From Rhodosporidiobolus odoratus (lineage: Eukaryota > Basidiomycota > Microbotryomycetes > Sporidiobolales > Sporidiobolaceae): DNA of 64,000 nucleotides. Both the position numbers and the translations under genes were made by a program. The stretch spans positions 682,001 to 746,000 of the forward strand of contig JAOANU010000001.1 in NCBI GenBank assembly GCA_034387635.1. Reading direction: 5' to 3'. Below the pieces are notes generated by a model, which was not told where the DNA came from, did not search any database, and worked only from the letters and a program-made list of their open reading frames with translations. Below, piece by piece: positions 42,635-55,452 of this stretch (position 1 is its first letter; each line of letters opens with the position of its first letter).

Positions 42635-43278
42635 TGACCTGTTATCTGGAGTTTAGCAGAGCTGGGTGAACGAGAGAAGGTGGCGGAGAAGCGAATGAAG
42701 TTTGTGAAAAAAGCTGAGGTGAATGAATGCACCGACTCCCTCCTCCCTTTGACACCGCCAACTGTGAGTGGAGCCCGCTACGATACTCTCTGACCTGGTA
42801 GTGCTCCAGTGCGCTCGATCCGACCTGCTTCGCATAATCGCCCTCCCTTGGCGGTTGTTCCGTTCACTAAGCTCCGCATTCGCTGTTCCTGCCGTTCATA
42901 GTGCACAGCACAACGCAGCACAACGCGCGCACAACGCCTCCAGCGCTTGAACGGCTCACAAGAAAATGACAAGACATCTACCGGTCCTCAGGAATGCAAA
43001 CACGGTCCCCCCTCCTCGCTCGGAGAAAAGTGTCTCCTGTCCCGCTCGATCCCTCGACGCTCCTCGACCGCTGAACGCAAATTCGCTTTCGAGCCGTGCA
43101 ACGATACGAGCACAGTATCAGCCAGTCCTACGTCGTGCCCACCTATTGGCAATCGCCCACATCACCCGCACTCCACCGCCGCAGCATTTCTTTCTTCTCC
43201 CACTGAAGCCGTTTCCACCTCACCTTGTAACTCGAACTCTGCGGCCTACCGCCCACCCGTAAGCTGCCGTCCCTCAGC
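42635..43278. other. Divergent intergenic region between ESF1 and the glycosyltransferase
   Basis: About 640 bp. Three closely spaced copies of GCACAACGC-like sequence occur at about 42907-42935. Otherwise nothing is supported. Open frames to about 43270 could be leader sequence of the plus-strand gene. Confidence 0.4.
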
Positions 43279-45726
43279 ATGCTGTGCCGGTCTTCCCTTG
43301 TCGAGGGTAGGCGACTCTCCAACGCACCTCTACTCGGCATTCCTGCAACCTCCCTCTCCCACCGTCCTCTGACCAACGCAGCGATCCTTCAATCCAAGGT
43401 CGCGCGAGCCATCCTCGCTGCCGCGCTTCTGCTCATGGGACTGAGGGCGTCCGGTTGGTTTCAGGCATCCTCGAGGGAAAAAGCCAACCTTGCCGTTCGC
43501 GACGAGATCCTTAATCCGGATTTTCAGCCGAGCGAGATTGGGCAGGTCGAACGTGGCAGGGTCATCACCTTTCGGAGCTACCTCAAGTCCAAGGTCGTGT
43601 CGAGTGACTCGGGAGAAGTCCCGCGTCTGTGGTTGACGGTTGCGGACAGGCGAACCATTCGCACGGCAGCGCCGGCGCTCGAGTACCGCGTACGGCAGCT
43701 CAACGTACAGAGGAGGAAGGGAGGGTTGGGAGGAAGGAAGACGTCCTTGGTCATTCTCTGCGCGGACAAGGAATGTCTGGATCAGTGTCAGGTTCGACAA
43801 GCGTTTTCGTGCTACGGAGGGTACGCCAACACGAAGCCTTTGAGAATGGGGATCAAACCTTGGATGCAGATGTCCGGTGCGTTGCATGATTTGCCTCCGT
43901 CCGTGCATCCCACAGTGCATCCTCTGCGGTTGCCTCGAACGCAATTCGAGTCCTTCCCATAATGCCGCCGCCCTCTCGTCTTCTCACGACCACAAACTGA
44001 CTGGTGGATCACGCCGTCTGTCGCAGGCATGATCGACGCTCTCGAGACGGGTCACGATGTCCTCTTCATCGACCCGGATGCGGCCCTGATTGGGTGCGTC
44101 GCTCTTCGTCTTCGCACCGTTGCACGAACGGCTTGCTGATATCGTTGCCAGCAGAGATCCGTTTCCAGTACTCGAACCCGCCATGGACGCCGTCGACCTG
44201 ATCGCTGTCGAGAATGCTACAAACGCTCTTACTGGCCATCTCAGCTCAAGTATGTTTCGTCGCTCCCCCCATCGCCTCCAATCTCGCTTTCTTTGCACCG
44301 CAACTGATCTCATGCTCCCGCTTCAGACTTCATCTGGTCTCGCAACACGCCGATAGTGACCGACCTGTGGAATGCGGCGCTTGACCTGGCCACGGAGAAC
44401 GAGGGCAAACCGGTGGACGATATCCTCAACGCGGTAAGCTCCCATCCACATTCTCGTGCCGCCGCTTCCCACCCACTCACATACCAATCTTGCTCCAGCT
44501 CCTGAAAACGTCAGAAATGCGCCAAGCCGGCAATATTGCATCGGAAAATCGGCCAAACTGGGTGAGCGAAACCGGCATGCGGGTCCACACGCTGAGCAAG
44601 GAGAGCTTTGGTGCCTACCAGCCTTGGTGCGCTCCCACATCCTGGCTTCGGAATTCCCTGCTAGCAGCTCACCTAACCTTTGTTGTAGGGACGACATGGA
44701 AGAACCGGAAGAGCTGCCTGTTCTGACGCAGCTTACTTGTGGCGGCAATCTTCTCTACAAGGACTATATTGCCAAGTCCAATGTACGCTCTGCGAGGGTC
44801 GTCGCAGAGCTACACCAGCTCACTCTTCTTACTTTGGCGACACAGGGCTTCTACGGCAACTTCGACTCGTACTATTCCTTCCCGCCCAAAATCCTCCAGC
44901 TGCCGGCTATGGTCGGCACCCGCGACGAGCTGAAGCAGCTCCTGAAGGTCGCCATCATCGCCGCGTATGCCTGCCTTCTTGATCTTCCGACCGTTGACCT
45001 TCTCAAGACTGACTTTGCCTTTCCTCCTCTACAGCAAAATGTCCGGACGAGCTCTCCAGCCTCCTCCCACCGCAAACTTCCTCGACGTCCTCACCTCTTC
45101 CACCAACGACCCCGTCACCCACCCTATCTACGCCGCCTTTCCCCTTCCTTACCTCGCTCACGCGCTCGACTTCTCCCTACTCGAACCAGCCTATACCACC
45201 CGAGCCATCAGCATCCTCACCGACCCCACCCTGATCCGCTCTAATTCCTCTACGCGTCGCATAATCAGCGAGCTGAAGTACCCCTCCGAGCTGGACCTGC
45301 GCACCGCCGAAACCATCTTTGATCTCGTTCGTCGTCTCACCCTCATCTCCTACTCGAGTGAGCGCGTTGTTCGCCTATCGTACCTCGATAGTCCGCGATC
45401 GAACTGGAGGGAATGGGGTTCCCTCCCCAAGGCAGCGAAAATTGTTCAGCCATGTAGGAAGATCGAAGTGGGCCCGACGATTTGCGGTGAGGTGTGTCGG
45501 TTGCCGGGCAGCTGGAAAGATGGGATCATGCCGCAGGAGAGGCAGTGGGAAGATGAAGGCGTGCTACTGGCGAGGGAAATGGCGAAGCGCATCGAGGTAT
45601 GTTCAGTTTTTCGCCTTCTTTCTTCTTCGTCTCGCAACTCAGTTCCTTCGTTCGCAGGAACCGTTTCCGACCGTCGTCACCGAGTTCCTAATGGAAGGTG
45701 GCTTCTCCGACGTCAGGGACTACTGA
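43279..45726 (+). CDS. Type II membrane glycosyltransferase-like protein (nucleotide-diphospho-sugar transferase fold)
   Basis: A short cytosolic N-terminus is followed by one membrane segment (AILAAALLLMGLRASGWF, about residues 43-60), the plan of Golgi glycosyltransferases. The lumenal part has MGIKPWMQMSGMIDALETGH leading to DVLFIDPDAALIG, a DxD metal/sugar-nucleotide motif, then DLWNAALDLATE, a Trp-containing ESFGAYQPWDDM segment and LTQLTCGGNLLYKDYI. This resembles PF03407-type transferases. A C-terminal extension of roughly 240 residues (from KMSGRALQPPP) is unlike anything I recognise. The exon chain is in frame throughout, for example MQMSG joined across GTGCGT..TCGCAG. The sugar and acceptor are unknown. 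The first ATG after which the frame stays open is used; an upstream start is possible. Confidence 0.68.
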
Positions 45727-46325
45727 CAGGGACAGCAACAGCAGGATAGCTAGACAGACACTCGCACATTCACGCTTCGTGACTTCCGTACCTCGCAACT
45801 TCGTCCAGCAGTATGTACCCCCGAATTTCGCCTTTCGCGATGCAGCATAGTCTTTCTCGTTTAGATGCTGGCCAGTAACTCCGCGACGCGGAAAAAAAAA
45901 AAAGAAAGAATGGTACGACTTGCAACTGCTTTTTCAGAATTCGGGAGGGTTCGCACAACATTTCGAGGGAGAGATGAGAAAGGGAGAGTACGAGTAAAGA
46001 GGAAAGATGTAGAGAGAAGAGAGAGGAAAAAGTGAGGGAGAGGTAAAGTGGGGGAGGCGCTGGTTGAGCAAAGCTGTACGATGAGTGAAAGCTGAACGAG
46101 AAGGGGTAAAAGGGGGTATAAGCTGCGGGCTATCACCTTCAGCCCGCCCACTCGCCGCTGCGAGAGAAACCTGATAGACCGGAAGGGGGAGGGGTGGTGG
46201 AGTGAAAAAAGAAGCTGCGAGAGAGGGCACAACGGGAACGACCACATAACGACGAGGAAAGGAACACCACAGATGGAGAAAAGAAAAGTCACCGACAACG
46301 AACGCCAACACCACAACGCACAAGC
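45727..46325. other. Convergent intergenic region
   Basis: 3' UTRs of two convergent genes; an A-tract (about 45891-45902) and long purine-rich sequence are seen. No gene. Confidence 0.45.
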
Positions 46326-49300
46326 CTAGTCCTCGTCGGAGTCCGAGTCGCTGTCCTCCCCGGAAGAAGAGTCGCTGCTCGCCTGATCGCCCTCTTCGCC
46401 GCCGCCGACTGCAGGAGGAATAGCGGCTTCGCTGCCCCTCCGACTGAGATCGCCGTTGCCGGCACTCCCATCGAATTGGCGTAACTGCGCCTCGAGAGCT
46501 TCGATCCGCTCCGCCTCCTTCTCCTCGTCGAGGTTCTTGCGAGCGTTGCGAGCCGCACCCTTCGGCGCCTTGTTCGCAGTTTTGTTCCCTGCTGCACCGC
46601 CGACGATGGGCCGCACCGCTGGTTTCGAATCGGGGCAAACGAAGCGGTAGAGGTTGAGGAGCGTCGCTTGATCGAGTTGGTCGATGTCGAGCTCGATCTC
46701 CTGATTGTCGGCGCCGAGAAGGTCTGGTCGACCACGACGGATGATATTGATCGCCTCGGCGAGTTGATCCCCATCGAACGCGACAATCTTGACCGCCAAT
46801 TCTCGCTTCATCTCAAAGTCGACGTACTCCTCGTACTGCGGCTCTGCGGGCGCAGGAGCCCGACGACGGGAAGTCGAAGCGCCGCTGCCGCCGTAGTAGG
46901 CACCTCCGTCGTCGTCATCGTAGTAATCGTCCGAGTCGTCGTCTTGACGCTTCTTCTTCTTGTGCGTGTGAGCGCCGCCGCGGTTGACGCCCGGCTTTCG
47001 CTGGTTGCCACCAGAAGTGTGTCGAGGCATGGGAGGCGCTGCGGTGTAGGCGGACATGGCGTAAGGGTTGGGTTGCGGAGTGGGAGCGGGCTTTTTGGCG
47101 GGTTTCGGAGGAGCGGGCATAGGCATGGGCATGGGCATAGGCGGCATACGCTGCATGTGCTGGAACCGCTTCGCCTCCTTCTGCGCCTTCTTGTTGGCCT
47201 GCATCATCTGGATGTTGGCCTGGAGCATGTGAAGCTGCTGCTGCATCGCCATGAGTCCATCCTCCTCGTCGTCCTCCGAGTCCTCGAACGTCTGCGGTCG
47301 CTCGGCCCACTTGTGTTCGAAGACGGCTTCGAGACGGTGGCCCCAATCGTTGACGACGGTGCCGGGCGGGTTAAAGGCGTAGCAGTTCTGGAAGATGAGG
47401 CGGACGTCGTGCTCGAAAGCGGCGTAGGGAGGAGCGGGGTACTGATTGTGCTCGAGCTTGCTGCGAACGGTGGAGAGATCCATGGGCTTCTTGACAAACT
47501 GGAGGTAGGTAGGGTAGGCGTTGACGTCTGCGGCGAGGGAAAGAGGCGTAAGCTGAGAAAAAACAATGCGAGAGAGGAAGCAAACGCACCGACAGGCTGG
47601 TAGAAAGGATAAGCATAACCCTCATGAACCTTCTTGAACAACTCCTTCGTAACCTCCTTGCAAAACCTAAGCTGTTCCGCCGCTCCCCTCGCACTTCCGC
47701 TCTTTTTCTGCTTCGCTGGACCGCCCATCGCTGGCGTCCCAGACAAGTTGTAAATTCCGCCGGCGGTCGGGTCGAGACCAGCGGATTCGAGGTAGGCGTA
47801 GTCCTTGGCGGGAGCGTGCGTTTCGCGTTTTGGTCGGTGAGGTACGCTGGCGATATAGGGCATGGAAAGGGGGAGAGGCGCTTTCTTGACTTCAGGTGGG
47901 GGAGGGTAGGGCTGTAGGACCAGAGGCATGATGAGCATCGCGGACGACAAGGTCAGAGTCTCGAGGAAACGCACGCTAACGGCCGGGGCGAAGGGACATC
48001 CCCTGAACGACTTGTTCGCCGAATCCATCATGATCCCCGCCATCCCCGACACCGGATTCTTTTCCCGGGGTCCATTATACCGGAAGCAATTGTCCCAAAT
48101 GCGATCCATGTCCGTCTTGAATTCGTCGACAGTTCGGTACGTCTTGAACTGCTCCTCTTCCGGCGACTGTCCTTCCCACGGCTCGCCCTTGCCGTGCGAG
48201 TAGTCGAGGCCGTAAATCTTGCTCGACTTGACCGCCGCCGCCATCGCCTTACCCGTCGCCTGAAGCCGCGCCTCGACCGTACCGAGATCGACCGGGTTGA
48301 GGATGATCTTGTAGTAGTCGGGAATGCGAAGCAAGACGGCGTCGACGGGCTTGAGGAAAGGCCCGGCGTTCTTGTTGCGCTTCAAGTTGCGGATCATGTT
48401 GATCGAGAACTTCTGCTGTTCCTTGGTCATGACGTTGATAGGTGGTGGCGGGGGAGGACCGGCGGGCTCTGCGGGCGGTTCAGGCTCGAGGCTGTGTCCG
48501 TTCGGACTAGCCCCACCCTCTTCCAACTTGACCGCCTCTGCTCCTCCTTCCGCAGCCGAGAACCCGTGCGGCAGCTGTCCGGGGAATCCAGGAAGTTCTG
48601 CTCCGTCCAACGGAGACGCCGAAGTTGACGCGTTCGGCTGATGAGCGAAAGCATCGGAAGCGTAGAACGCTTGAGAGGAAGAGCCGCCAGCTGGCGTGGG
48701 CGGTTGTGACGAGCTCATTGACACGGCCGAGGGAGGGGCGATAAGAGGAGACGCGGCATGGAGATTGTGCAGATCGGACGGCGACATAGTGGGGATCGAG
48801 GCAGGCGGAGCGTACGGTGGTGCGGAAGAGGCGAAAGTCGGCGCAGTCGTGAAAGCGGAAGGGTCGTAGCCTTGCACGGCTGGGCTGGGCGAGACGGCGG
48901 GAACGGGGGTAGGCACAGCGGGAGGAATGGAAGCAGCCGGTGAAGCAGCGGGCTCGACGACGGCGGGCGGGTCGAGCGAGTACGGAGACGGAGCAGCTGA
49001 CGAAGGCGCATAGGCACTTGCGGGCTACGCGGAGCAGGACAACAAGAGTGAGTCGAAGCTAGTACGAAGAGGGCAAGAGAACTAACCTCTGCTTCAACCC
49101 TCAATCGCTTGGCTTCGCGCTCCTCGAACGTCTCGTCGTACGCTCCGCTACTCACGCCCAGCCCAATGTAGCCTGCTGCCTCATCCGCACTACGCTTGAG
49201 AGACGGAGACAGCTCGGCCACTTCTCCCGCTGGCATCGCTGGCGATCCTCCCCTAACATCAGCTGATCCTGCTCCCGCTGCAAAGTCCGCCAAGCCCAGT

Positions 49301-49884
49301 GCTGCCTCTCCCATGGCTACATCCGCGAGGACATCGACCGCCGAGAGAGCGTCCTGGTGAGGTAAGGCTCCAAGCCCAGGGTGAGCGCCAAGAGGCACGT
49401 CCACTGGCTGGTCGTGGTGCCAGCCGTTGGTGTAAGGCTCTTCGAGTTGCTGCTGCTGTGGCTCTTGCTGTTGTGGCGGGGTAGGAAGAGGAGCGGGTTC
49501 GGGGGTGAACTGAGGTGGGGCGGCAGCGGGCGGGGGCAGGTGCTGTACGGGAGTCGGGGGTTCTGCTTGTAGGCTGAGTGTGCTATCTGAGCGCATCAGC
49601 TGAGGGTCGATTGGGAGAGGGAGAGTGGGAGGAGGAATGACTTGAGGACGAGAAGGCGAAGCGTGATCGAGTGAAGCGGGAGGAGGAATAGAGTCGGGTG
49701 ACGGTGGGTGATCGATGCTGTTGGTGGTGGGAGGAGTTGGAAGTGAAGACGAAGCGTGATCGACTGCAGCAGAGGGAGAAGAAGGAGAAGAAGAAGAAGA
49801 AGAAGTTGAATTGAGTTTAGGAAGGTCGTGGTGATTGACGACGAGAGTGGTGGGAGGAGCGAGAGGGGGAGCGTAGTCAGACAT
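46326..49884 (-). CDS. BDF1: BET-family double bromodomain protein
   Basis: Reads acetylated histones and links to TFIID. The N-terminal 400 or so residues are Pro/Ser/Gln-rich. Bromodomain 1 spans about 48060-48420 (KFSINMIRNLKRNKNAGPF.., VDAVLLRIPDYYKIILNPVD.., DMDRIWDNCFRYNG). Bromodomain 2 spans about 47290-47650 (EVTKELFKKVHEGYAYPFY, PMDLSTVRSKLEHNQY, LIFQNCYAFNPPGTVVNDWG). Both carry the acetyl-lysine Asn (NCFRYN, NCYAFN). Met/Pro repeats and a KKKKRQDDDSDD stretch lead to the NET domain (FEMKRELAVKIVAFDGDQL..INIIRRGRPDLLG), then a C-terminal Glu/Ser/Asp-rich tail ending DSDSDED. The start is the ATG at 49884. TBP, a functional partner of the family, is the next gene on the same strand. 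Confidence 0.95.
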
Positions 49885-51345
49885 GCTCAATGAAGAGTGC
49901 TGAGGTTCTTGTCAAGTCAATGAAAGAAGGGAAAGACGACGACGAGATGGTGAGGTTTCCCCCCTCTCGGATGTATGAATCGAATTGGGAAGGCGGGCGA
50001 AAGGGAGGAAAAGGGAACCAAGCCGCGAATCGACCGCTTTGATTCGGTTCCACTTTGTAAAATTTTCACCTCCTTTGCCCCTTGCCCGACCTGACTTGAG
50101 CTTCATCAAACTTTGTTTATCTCGCTCTCTCGCTTCGTCTCTCCCTCGGGCTGCTGTGGAACCAGCGCAGGCGTGATGCTGCACTTTGTATCTACCCAAC
50201 GACACGCTCGCCATGTCCTCACGAGGTCTCGTTGGCGATCCCCGTTCCCTCGCTTCCCAGCCACCCCCCTCGTCCACGTCGCATCCCCTCTCACCCCTCC
50301 CGCCCCACTTGAAGCCGTGCCAGCAGCGTAGCCGTACCACACCTACCGACACGCGCCATACAGCATGCGCCAGAAACACTCGTGTGGTCGAAGGCCCAAA
50401 CAACAGGAGGTTGGGATGGGGTCAGCCCTCGGCAACCAGTCGACTGGGCTTAGGACACCCGTTGTGGGGTACGGCAGCCCTAAGAGCGCCGCTGAAGGGC
50501 GCAGCTGGCAATAGCATGTGTCGCAGGAATCGCTTGTCAGCGTTATTTTGTGGCGAGGCGACCTCTTCATTTCCGTTGACTCATCCTCCGTTCCAATCAC
50601 TCTTTTTCCTCAGTCGACGCGTCCTATGCTTCACAACGTCGCCTACGCTTTACGATACATCGTTATCATCACCTCGCACGGCTGCCCTGAACATACTGCG
50701 CGTTCTCGTGGACGCCTTTCCGCCCTTCCACCCGCACGACTTGCTTGGCGCGGTCAACTTGGCTGCGTCCTGCCGATGCTACTCGAGCGCTTACTTCTTC
50801 AACACTTCAACGCGAGACTCTGCAGGGCCTCGAACCGGGGGTCTTGCACAAGCGCAACGCAAGCTATCAAGGCAAACGCTGCCCCAGATTTTCCTGGTCT
50901 TGCTCTCGTGCACCCGTTCTGCAGTATCTCTAGCTGGTACACCGCTATGATCGCCATGTCGACTCAGCGGTAGACCCGCCGTAAGTCTGCTTCTCGACCG
51001 GAACTGCAGTCGATAGGCGAGCCCTTTTTTTACCTTCCTTCCTTGCTTTCGTTTTTCGGGCCTCTCTCGCTCGCCAGTCGTCTCAATCCATACCATCGTC
51101 CCACCCTCTATTCCGATTCGATAACTTCCGGATCCCGGTGATTTGAGTCCTGTGGTGTCCGCTTGACTATCGAGCGCTTTCACAAGGACATTCGACGAAA
51201 AGATAGTGACAACAAGCCTTTGCATCGCGCCACTCACTTCTCCCTCCAACCTCGCCGCCCCCTTTAACACGCCCGCTGTGCGATACTTGTACTGCAACAT
51301 AGAAAAGAGAAATGGAAAGGAAGAAGCGGAACTCAGGAAAAGGCT

Positions 51346-51376
<31 letters not shown>

Positions 51377-51789
51377 TAGCTGGAAGGGTACAAGGTTGCG
51401 CGGGACGGCAAGGAGCAAAGAGTAGGAGGGGGCGGGGGGAAGGGTGAAGTGTACAAAGGAGCTTGCACGGGGTGAAAGGGACTGGAGAAAAGGCAGCAGC
51501 GTCGCCTGCCTGGAACGTCGACGGCGACGAGGGACTTGGTTCCGGTCTGGCCATGTTGATCTTGCACTGATTGTCGGTAACGATGTAAAGACGGCGAGAG
51601 AAGGTGAAGCGACAAAGAGGGGAAAGGGGGATGCGCTTAAAGGAGTCAAACGAAGATGTTTTTGCTGATTTTCTCGTAAAGAAGGGTATTTTCGGTGAAA
51701 GGTCGAACAGGCGGACGGAGGGGAGCAACGGAGAAACGAGGATGCGGGATGGTATCGAGATGCGGTCGTAGGGTCAGAGGAAAGCTGGA
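49885..51789. other. Large intergenic region (1.9 kb) between BDF1 and TBP
   Basis: Both genes are on the minus strand, so this region holds the BDF1 promoter and the TBP 3' side. A 254-codon open frame at 50186-50950 (+) has no ATG at its start, no family motif and irregular composition, so I do not call it. A 28-base G run lies at 51349-51376. Confidence 0.4.
51349..51376 (+). repeat. Homopolymer G(28) tract
   Basis: Twenty-eight consecutive G on the plus strand, by count from the two sequence lines. It lies downstream of the TBP stop, probably in or just past its 3' UTR, where the RNA would be C-rich. The true length may differ because such runs are error-prone in sequencing and assembly. 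Confidence 0.85.
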
Positions 51790-53174
51790 TTACGGCTTGC
51801 GGAAGTCGGTCAAGACAGGGTAGATTTGGGCGAAGGCTTGGTAGATCTCTTCGCGGAACTGTGCGCCGCAAGTCTAAAAGATCGTGAGTTCCGTATACAG
51901 AGACGCGACACAGGGCCCACACGTCGAGCAAGAACAAGAAGCGCACCTTGGCACCCGTCAACACGATCTTGCCTGATACGAAGATGAGCAAAACTACCTT
52001 GGGCTTGACCATGCGGTAGATAAGACCAGGGAAGAGCTGCGAAAAGGCACGTCAGTCCGGAGCCCGGAGGAGTGGGTTCGTGGAAGGAGAGTGAGCTCAC
52101 CTCAGGTTCGTAAGACGAGAAGTGACCGTGCGAGAATGCGAGACCCTCGAGACGGATGGGGAACTTGCAGTCGCACTACAAACGGAGACAAGGGTGAGCT
52201 GGCAATCTACGACTCGCCTAGTACCCCTTGGCAGACAGCACGTGTAAAAGGAGAGACGGAAAGCAGAACTCACGCTTCCGACGATGTTCTGAATCTTGAA
52301 ATCGGTAAACTTGGTATCGAACCCAAGTTTCTGAATGATACGAGCATACTTCCTCGCCGCAAGTCGTGAGTCGTCCTCTGACTTGGCACCAGTGACGACG
52401 ACCTTGCCCGAAGCGAACACGAGGGCCGTGGTTTTCGGTTCACGAATTCGCATGATGACGGCCGCGAAACGCTACTCGTCGGCAAGGCGTCGAGAGCGCG
52501 TAGAATGACGTGGAGGAAACGGAGTAGCGGCGGAAAGGACAGCGTGAAGCGGAAAAGCGGAAGGGGAAATAGCGATGCGGGCAGACTCGACTCGTTCAGC
52601 CTCCTATGCTATAAAGCGACGGAAAGGGCTGAAGGAGAAGAAAATGAAGCACACCTTGGGGTTGTATTCGGCGTTGCGAGCATGCAGGGCAATCGTCTTC
52701 AAATCGAGTTTGCACTCGAGGTTGACGGTCGCGACGATGTTCCTTTTTTCCGGAAGGAACCAAGTAGGGTCAGTACCGGGTAAGGCTAGCTACACTTGTG
52801 TGTGCATAGATCACCGGTACCTCGGCGTCGCATCTCTTGTCGATGGCACGTTGACGAGGCGCGTCGTCCGCGTGCGCCCGCCCGGTGGAAAAGGGCGAGA
52901 TCTCGATTGCTCAACATGGTCCGACGAACAGATAGTCAACTTACTGCAACGTCGGTACGATACCATTGACCCCCGGAATGATAGCGTTGGCATCATCGTC
53001 GTTGGCAACGACTCCTTTGCCCTTGTCCGTGTCCACCTCGGCCGCGCCACTTGGTCCTGCTCCACCTCCCACTCCTACTGCTCCTGATGTACTCGCCTGT
53101 GGTTGCTTGTGTGCTTGTCCGTTGCTCGGGAGTGCAAGAGGCGCGCCGCGCGAGGGGAGAACGAGACCGGACAT
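51790..53174 (-). CDS. SPT15: TATA-binding protein
   Basis: General transcription factor for all three RNA polymerases. A divergent N-terminal region ([19 protein letters not shown].., Gly/Asp-rich) precedes the conserved saddle core of two direct repeats. Repeat 1: [19 protein letters not shown].., [57 protein letters not shown]. Repeat 2: [15 protein letters not shown], [39 protein letters not shown] and TGAK.., ending [10 protein letters not shown]. Around six exons. The core matches the family so closely that identity is beyond doubt; the N-terminal length is set by the ATG at 53174. Confidence 0.98.
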
Positions 53175-53593
53175 GGCTGAGTGAGATGAGGGAGGAGGGG
53201 TGACTTGGGAACGAAGCAGAGGCCGTGAGGGACGGCAGGGCGGCTGACCGGGGGTCGACTGAGCGTGTAAGAGTGCGTCTGGACAAGCAGCGACGGCGGA
53301 ATGCGAGATTCCAACGAGGGGGCGGTATGGGTAGGGAAGAGGAAGCGAGTTGTTATAGCCTAACTCGAGTCTCACATTTACGTTCATTGCTAAGTAGCGC
53401 GCGGCTGAAGTATGAAGCAAGCTGTACCAGGGTAGACTTCGTATCATCGGCCAGTAACGCACGAAATCCAAGAAAAGGGGAAAAAGCCGATTCTCTTCCT
53501 CGACCACGAACCAACTTCGACCTTCTCATCTTCCTTGAGCAGCCGATCAAAGCAGCCACTCCATACAGTCCCTCCTGCTTTGGCCATAGCAGT
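53175..53593. other. Intergenic: TBP promoter and thioesterase 3' end
   Basis: About 420 bp; TBP promoter region. No ORF with support. An AT-rich part near 53350-53420 may carry promoter elements. Confidence 0.4.
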
Positions 53594-54887
53594 CTATTGC
53601 TTCTCCCCCGGTGTGTCCTGCTCGGGCATCACCCCCTCCAGCACCGTCTCTCCATCCTCACTTAGCTTGACATTCTGAGGCGACTTGAGTGCATCGGCGA
53701 TATACTTGGTATGGGAACCTGAAGAGCGCTCTCACTGTCAGCTATGGTGTGACGAAGACGCCTCGGAAGATGGAGAATGCGCAAAGCATGGGGAAAAGCA
53801 GTACAAGGACGCACCGTAGGCTAGTAATTTGCCCGTCTTTGCTGACTCGAGCTCGACCCGGGTATAGGCGAGGGTACGACCTGCGTTTGGTAGACATATC
53901 AGCCTTGTTTGAGCGGTTCCGGGTTGTCACTTGTATCTCCGCCAAGCTGGCAAAAGGAGGATAACGCACCGAGGTTCACCAGCTCGCTCTGTATCCGGAT
54001 GTCCTCACCCAGAGCGGCTCCACGAACATAGCTGGGGAATCGACACGATGAGCATCGACCAAAAGACGATGATTAGTAGCTGGACCTGCTCCCCAATGAA
54101 CAGGGACAAGAGCAGCAGGAAATCACGGCAAGGTCGACGCACGTAATGTTGATGTCCGTACTGACCTACAAGTCCCAGGTACGGTCAGTCAGCACGAGGA
54201 CCCGGGTTTGAGCAGGGTAAGGCTGCTCGTAAGAGGTTGAGTAGTAGGAGTAGTACATGCAGAAAACGCACCCCGGTCATGTACAGCCCTCGACTTGCCA
54301 GTCTGCACAGGGTCAACGCAATCAGCGGACAGTCGCGCTGCCTAGATTGTCCTCGAGATGGGCATCAAGCAGACAAGAACAGCGAGAGGCCATAGAAAGA
54401 CAAGTAACGGGGAAGAGAAGAAAAGGGAGGGCTGAAAACGCACGCCAGACTACCCATCGTGTCCACCAGGCTCGCAATCAAGCCTCCGTGCAGTCCCTAC
54501 ATGTTCGATACCGTGTGAGCCTGCCTGCGAGTACGAGAGCATGGTGCAATTCGAGGCAAACGGACCTGAAGTCGATTAACTGCTCAAGTTGGGAAAAACG
54601 GATGAGGACCCTCGACGTGATTCAGCTAGGAAGGGAACAGCGCACCCTGATGCCGTTCCACCTTCATCTCTGCCTTTACCCTCCCCGGAACCGCATCTAC
54701 CACCTTCATCTATTCATGCCAATCCGACGGTGCCGCGGCGGCGAGGGGACCAACGAGATCAGCCTACTGCGGAAGGACGAGAGTCGTAGGAAAGACGGGG
54801 GAACGAACGTGACCGAAAGAGTTCGCATCGTGCCCTGCGTTACGTTGAAAGTCTTGCCAGACTGAGCGGACGAAACGACGAGAGGCT
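53594..54887 (-). CDS. Hotdog-fold acyl-CoA thioesterase, ACOT13-like (5' end unresolved)
   Basis: Hydrolyses acyl-CoA. Exons in order: PLVVSSAQSGKTFNVTQG.. (from 54887), MKVVDAVPGRVKAEMKVERH, then GLHGGLIASLVDTMGSLALA with the catalytic HGG/GG and Asp-containing helix, VSTDINITYVRGAALGEDIR, RTLAYTRVELESAKTGKLLAYG and SHTKYIADALKSPQ, ending PEQDTPGEKQ. The HGG..LVD motif, the D-x-N-x-T-Y motif and G-x-H-T-K match human ACOT13 and PaaI-like proteins. The first exon is uncertain: an ATG at about 55113 gives MHVRGSQAAFWLSK, which can join only through a non-optimal acceptor. The coordinate given for the 5' end is therefore the first supported exon, not a start codon. Confidence 0.82.
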
Positions 54888-55452
54888 CTGCAGACGGGAG
54901 GTGGGGGAAGTGCGATTGAGGCAGAGCACGCCAGAGAGCGTTAGATCAGAGGTGAAAGCAAGAAGCAGTAAGGCGAGACTTGCGACATTGTGCTGGACGC
55001 AGGCGTATGGGGCAGAGGAGGAGGAGGAAGTGAAGAAACAGAAAGTGGCTCGATTTCTCACCAGGTGCTTGCCTCTCTTGCTTAGCCAGAAGGCTGCCTG
55101 ACTGCCCCGCACATGCATCGGCAGAGATGGGAGAGGTGTATCATTGCGAAGGTGGCTAACCGAGCTGCTGCTACACAGCGACGAGAGAACGAAGCGGAGA
55201 AAACGCTCCGGCTCGACTACTACTACTACAAGTTTTAAGCTAGGTGCTGTCGTCGCTGCCGAGCATATCTATACAGGTGCGTCGCGAACAGCTGTCGACG
55301 GGGATGCGAGGGGAAGGTCGAAAGTTCAGGTAGGAAGTAACGAGAAAGTGCGGAACGGGGATACGAAAGGTGCATGGCGAGTGGCTACTGGGACTCGCAG
55401 CCAGTTGGGAAAGGGGAAGAGAGCGCCGGGTCGGTGGTGCGGAGTGACGCAA
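54888..55452. other. Intergenic: thioesterase 5' exon/promoter and MGE1 3' end
   Basis: Probably contains the missing first exon of the thioesterase and its promoter. A short triplet run (CTACTACTAC) at 55217-55228 is seen. Nothing else is supported. Confidence 0.4.

Noticed and set aside
46668..47603. 311-codon plus-strand ORF
   Set aside because: Antisense to the second bromodomain and NET domain of the BET gene, whose frame is certain.
50186..50950. 254-codon plus-strand ORF between BDF1 and TBP
   Set aside because: It does not begin with ATG, shows no motif, and the region looks like ordinary intergenic sequence; length alone is not enough in GC-rich DNA.
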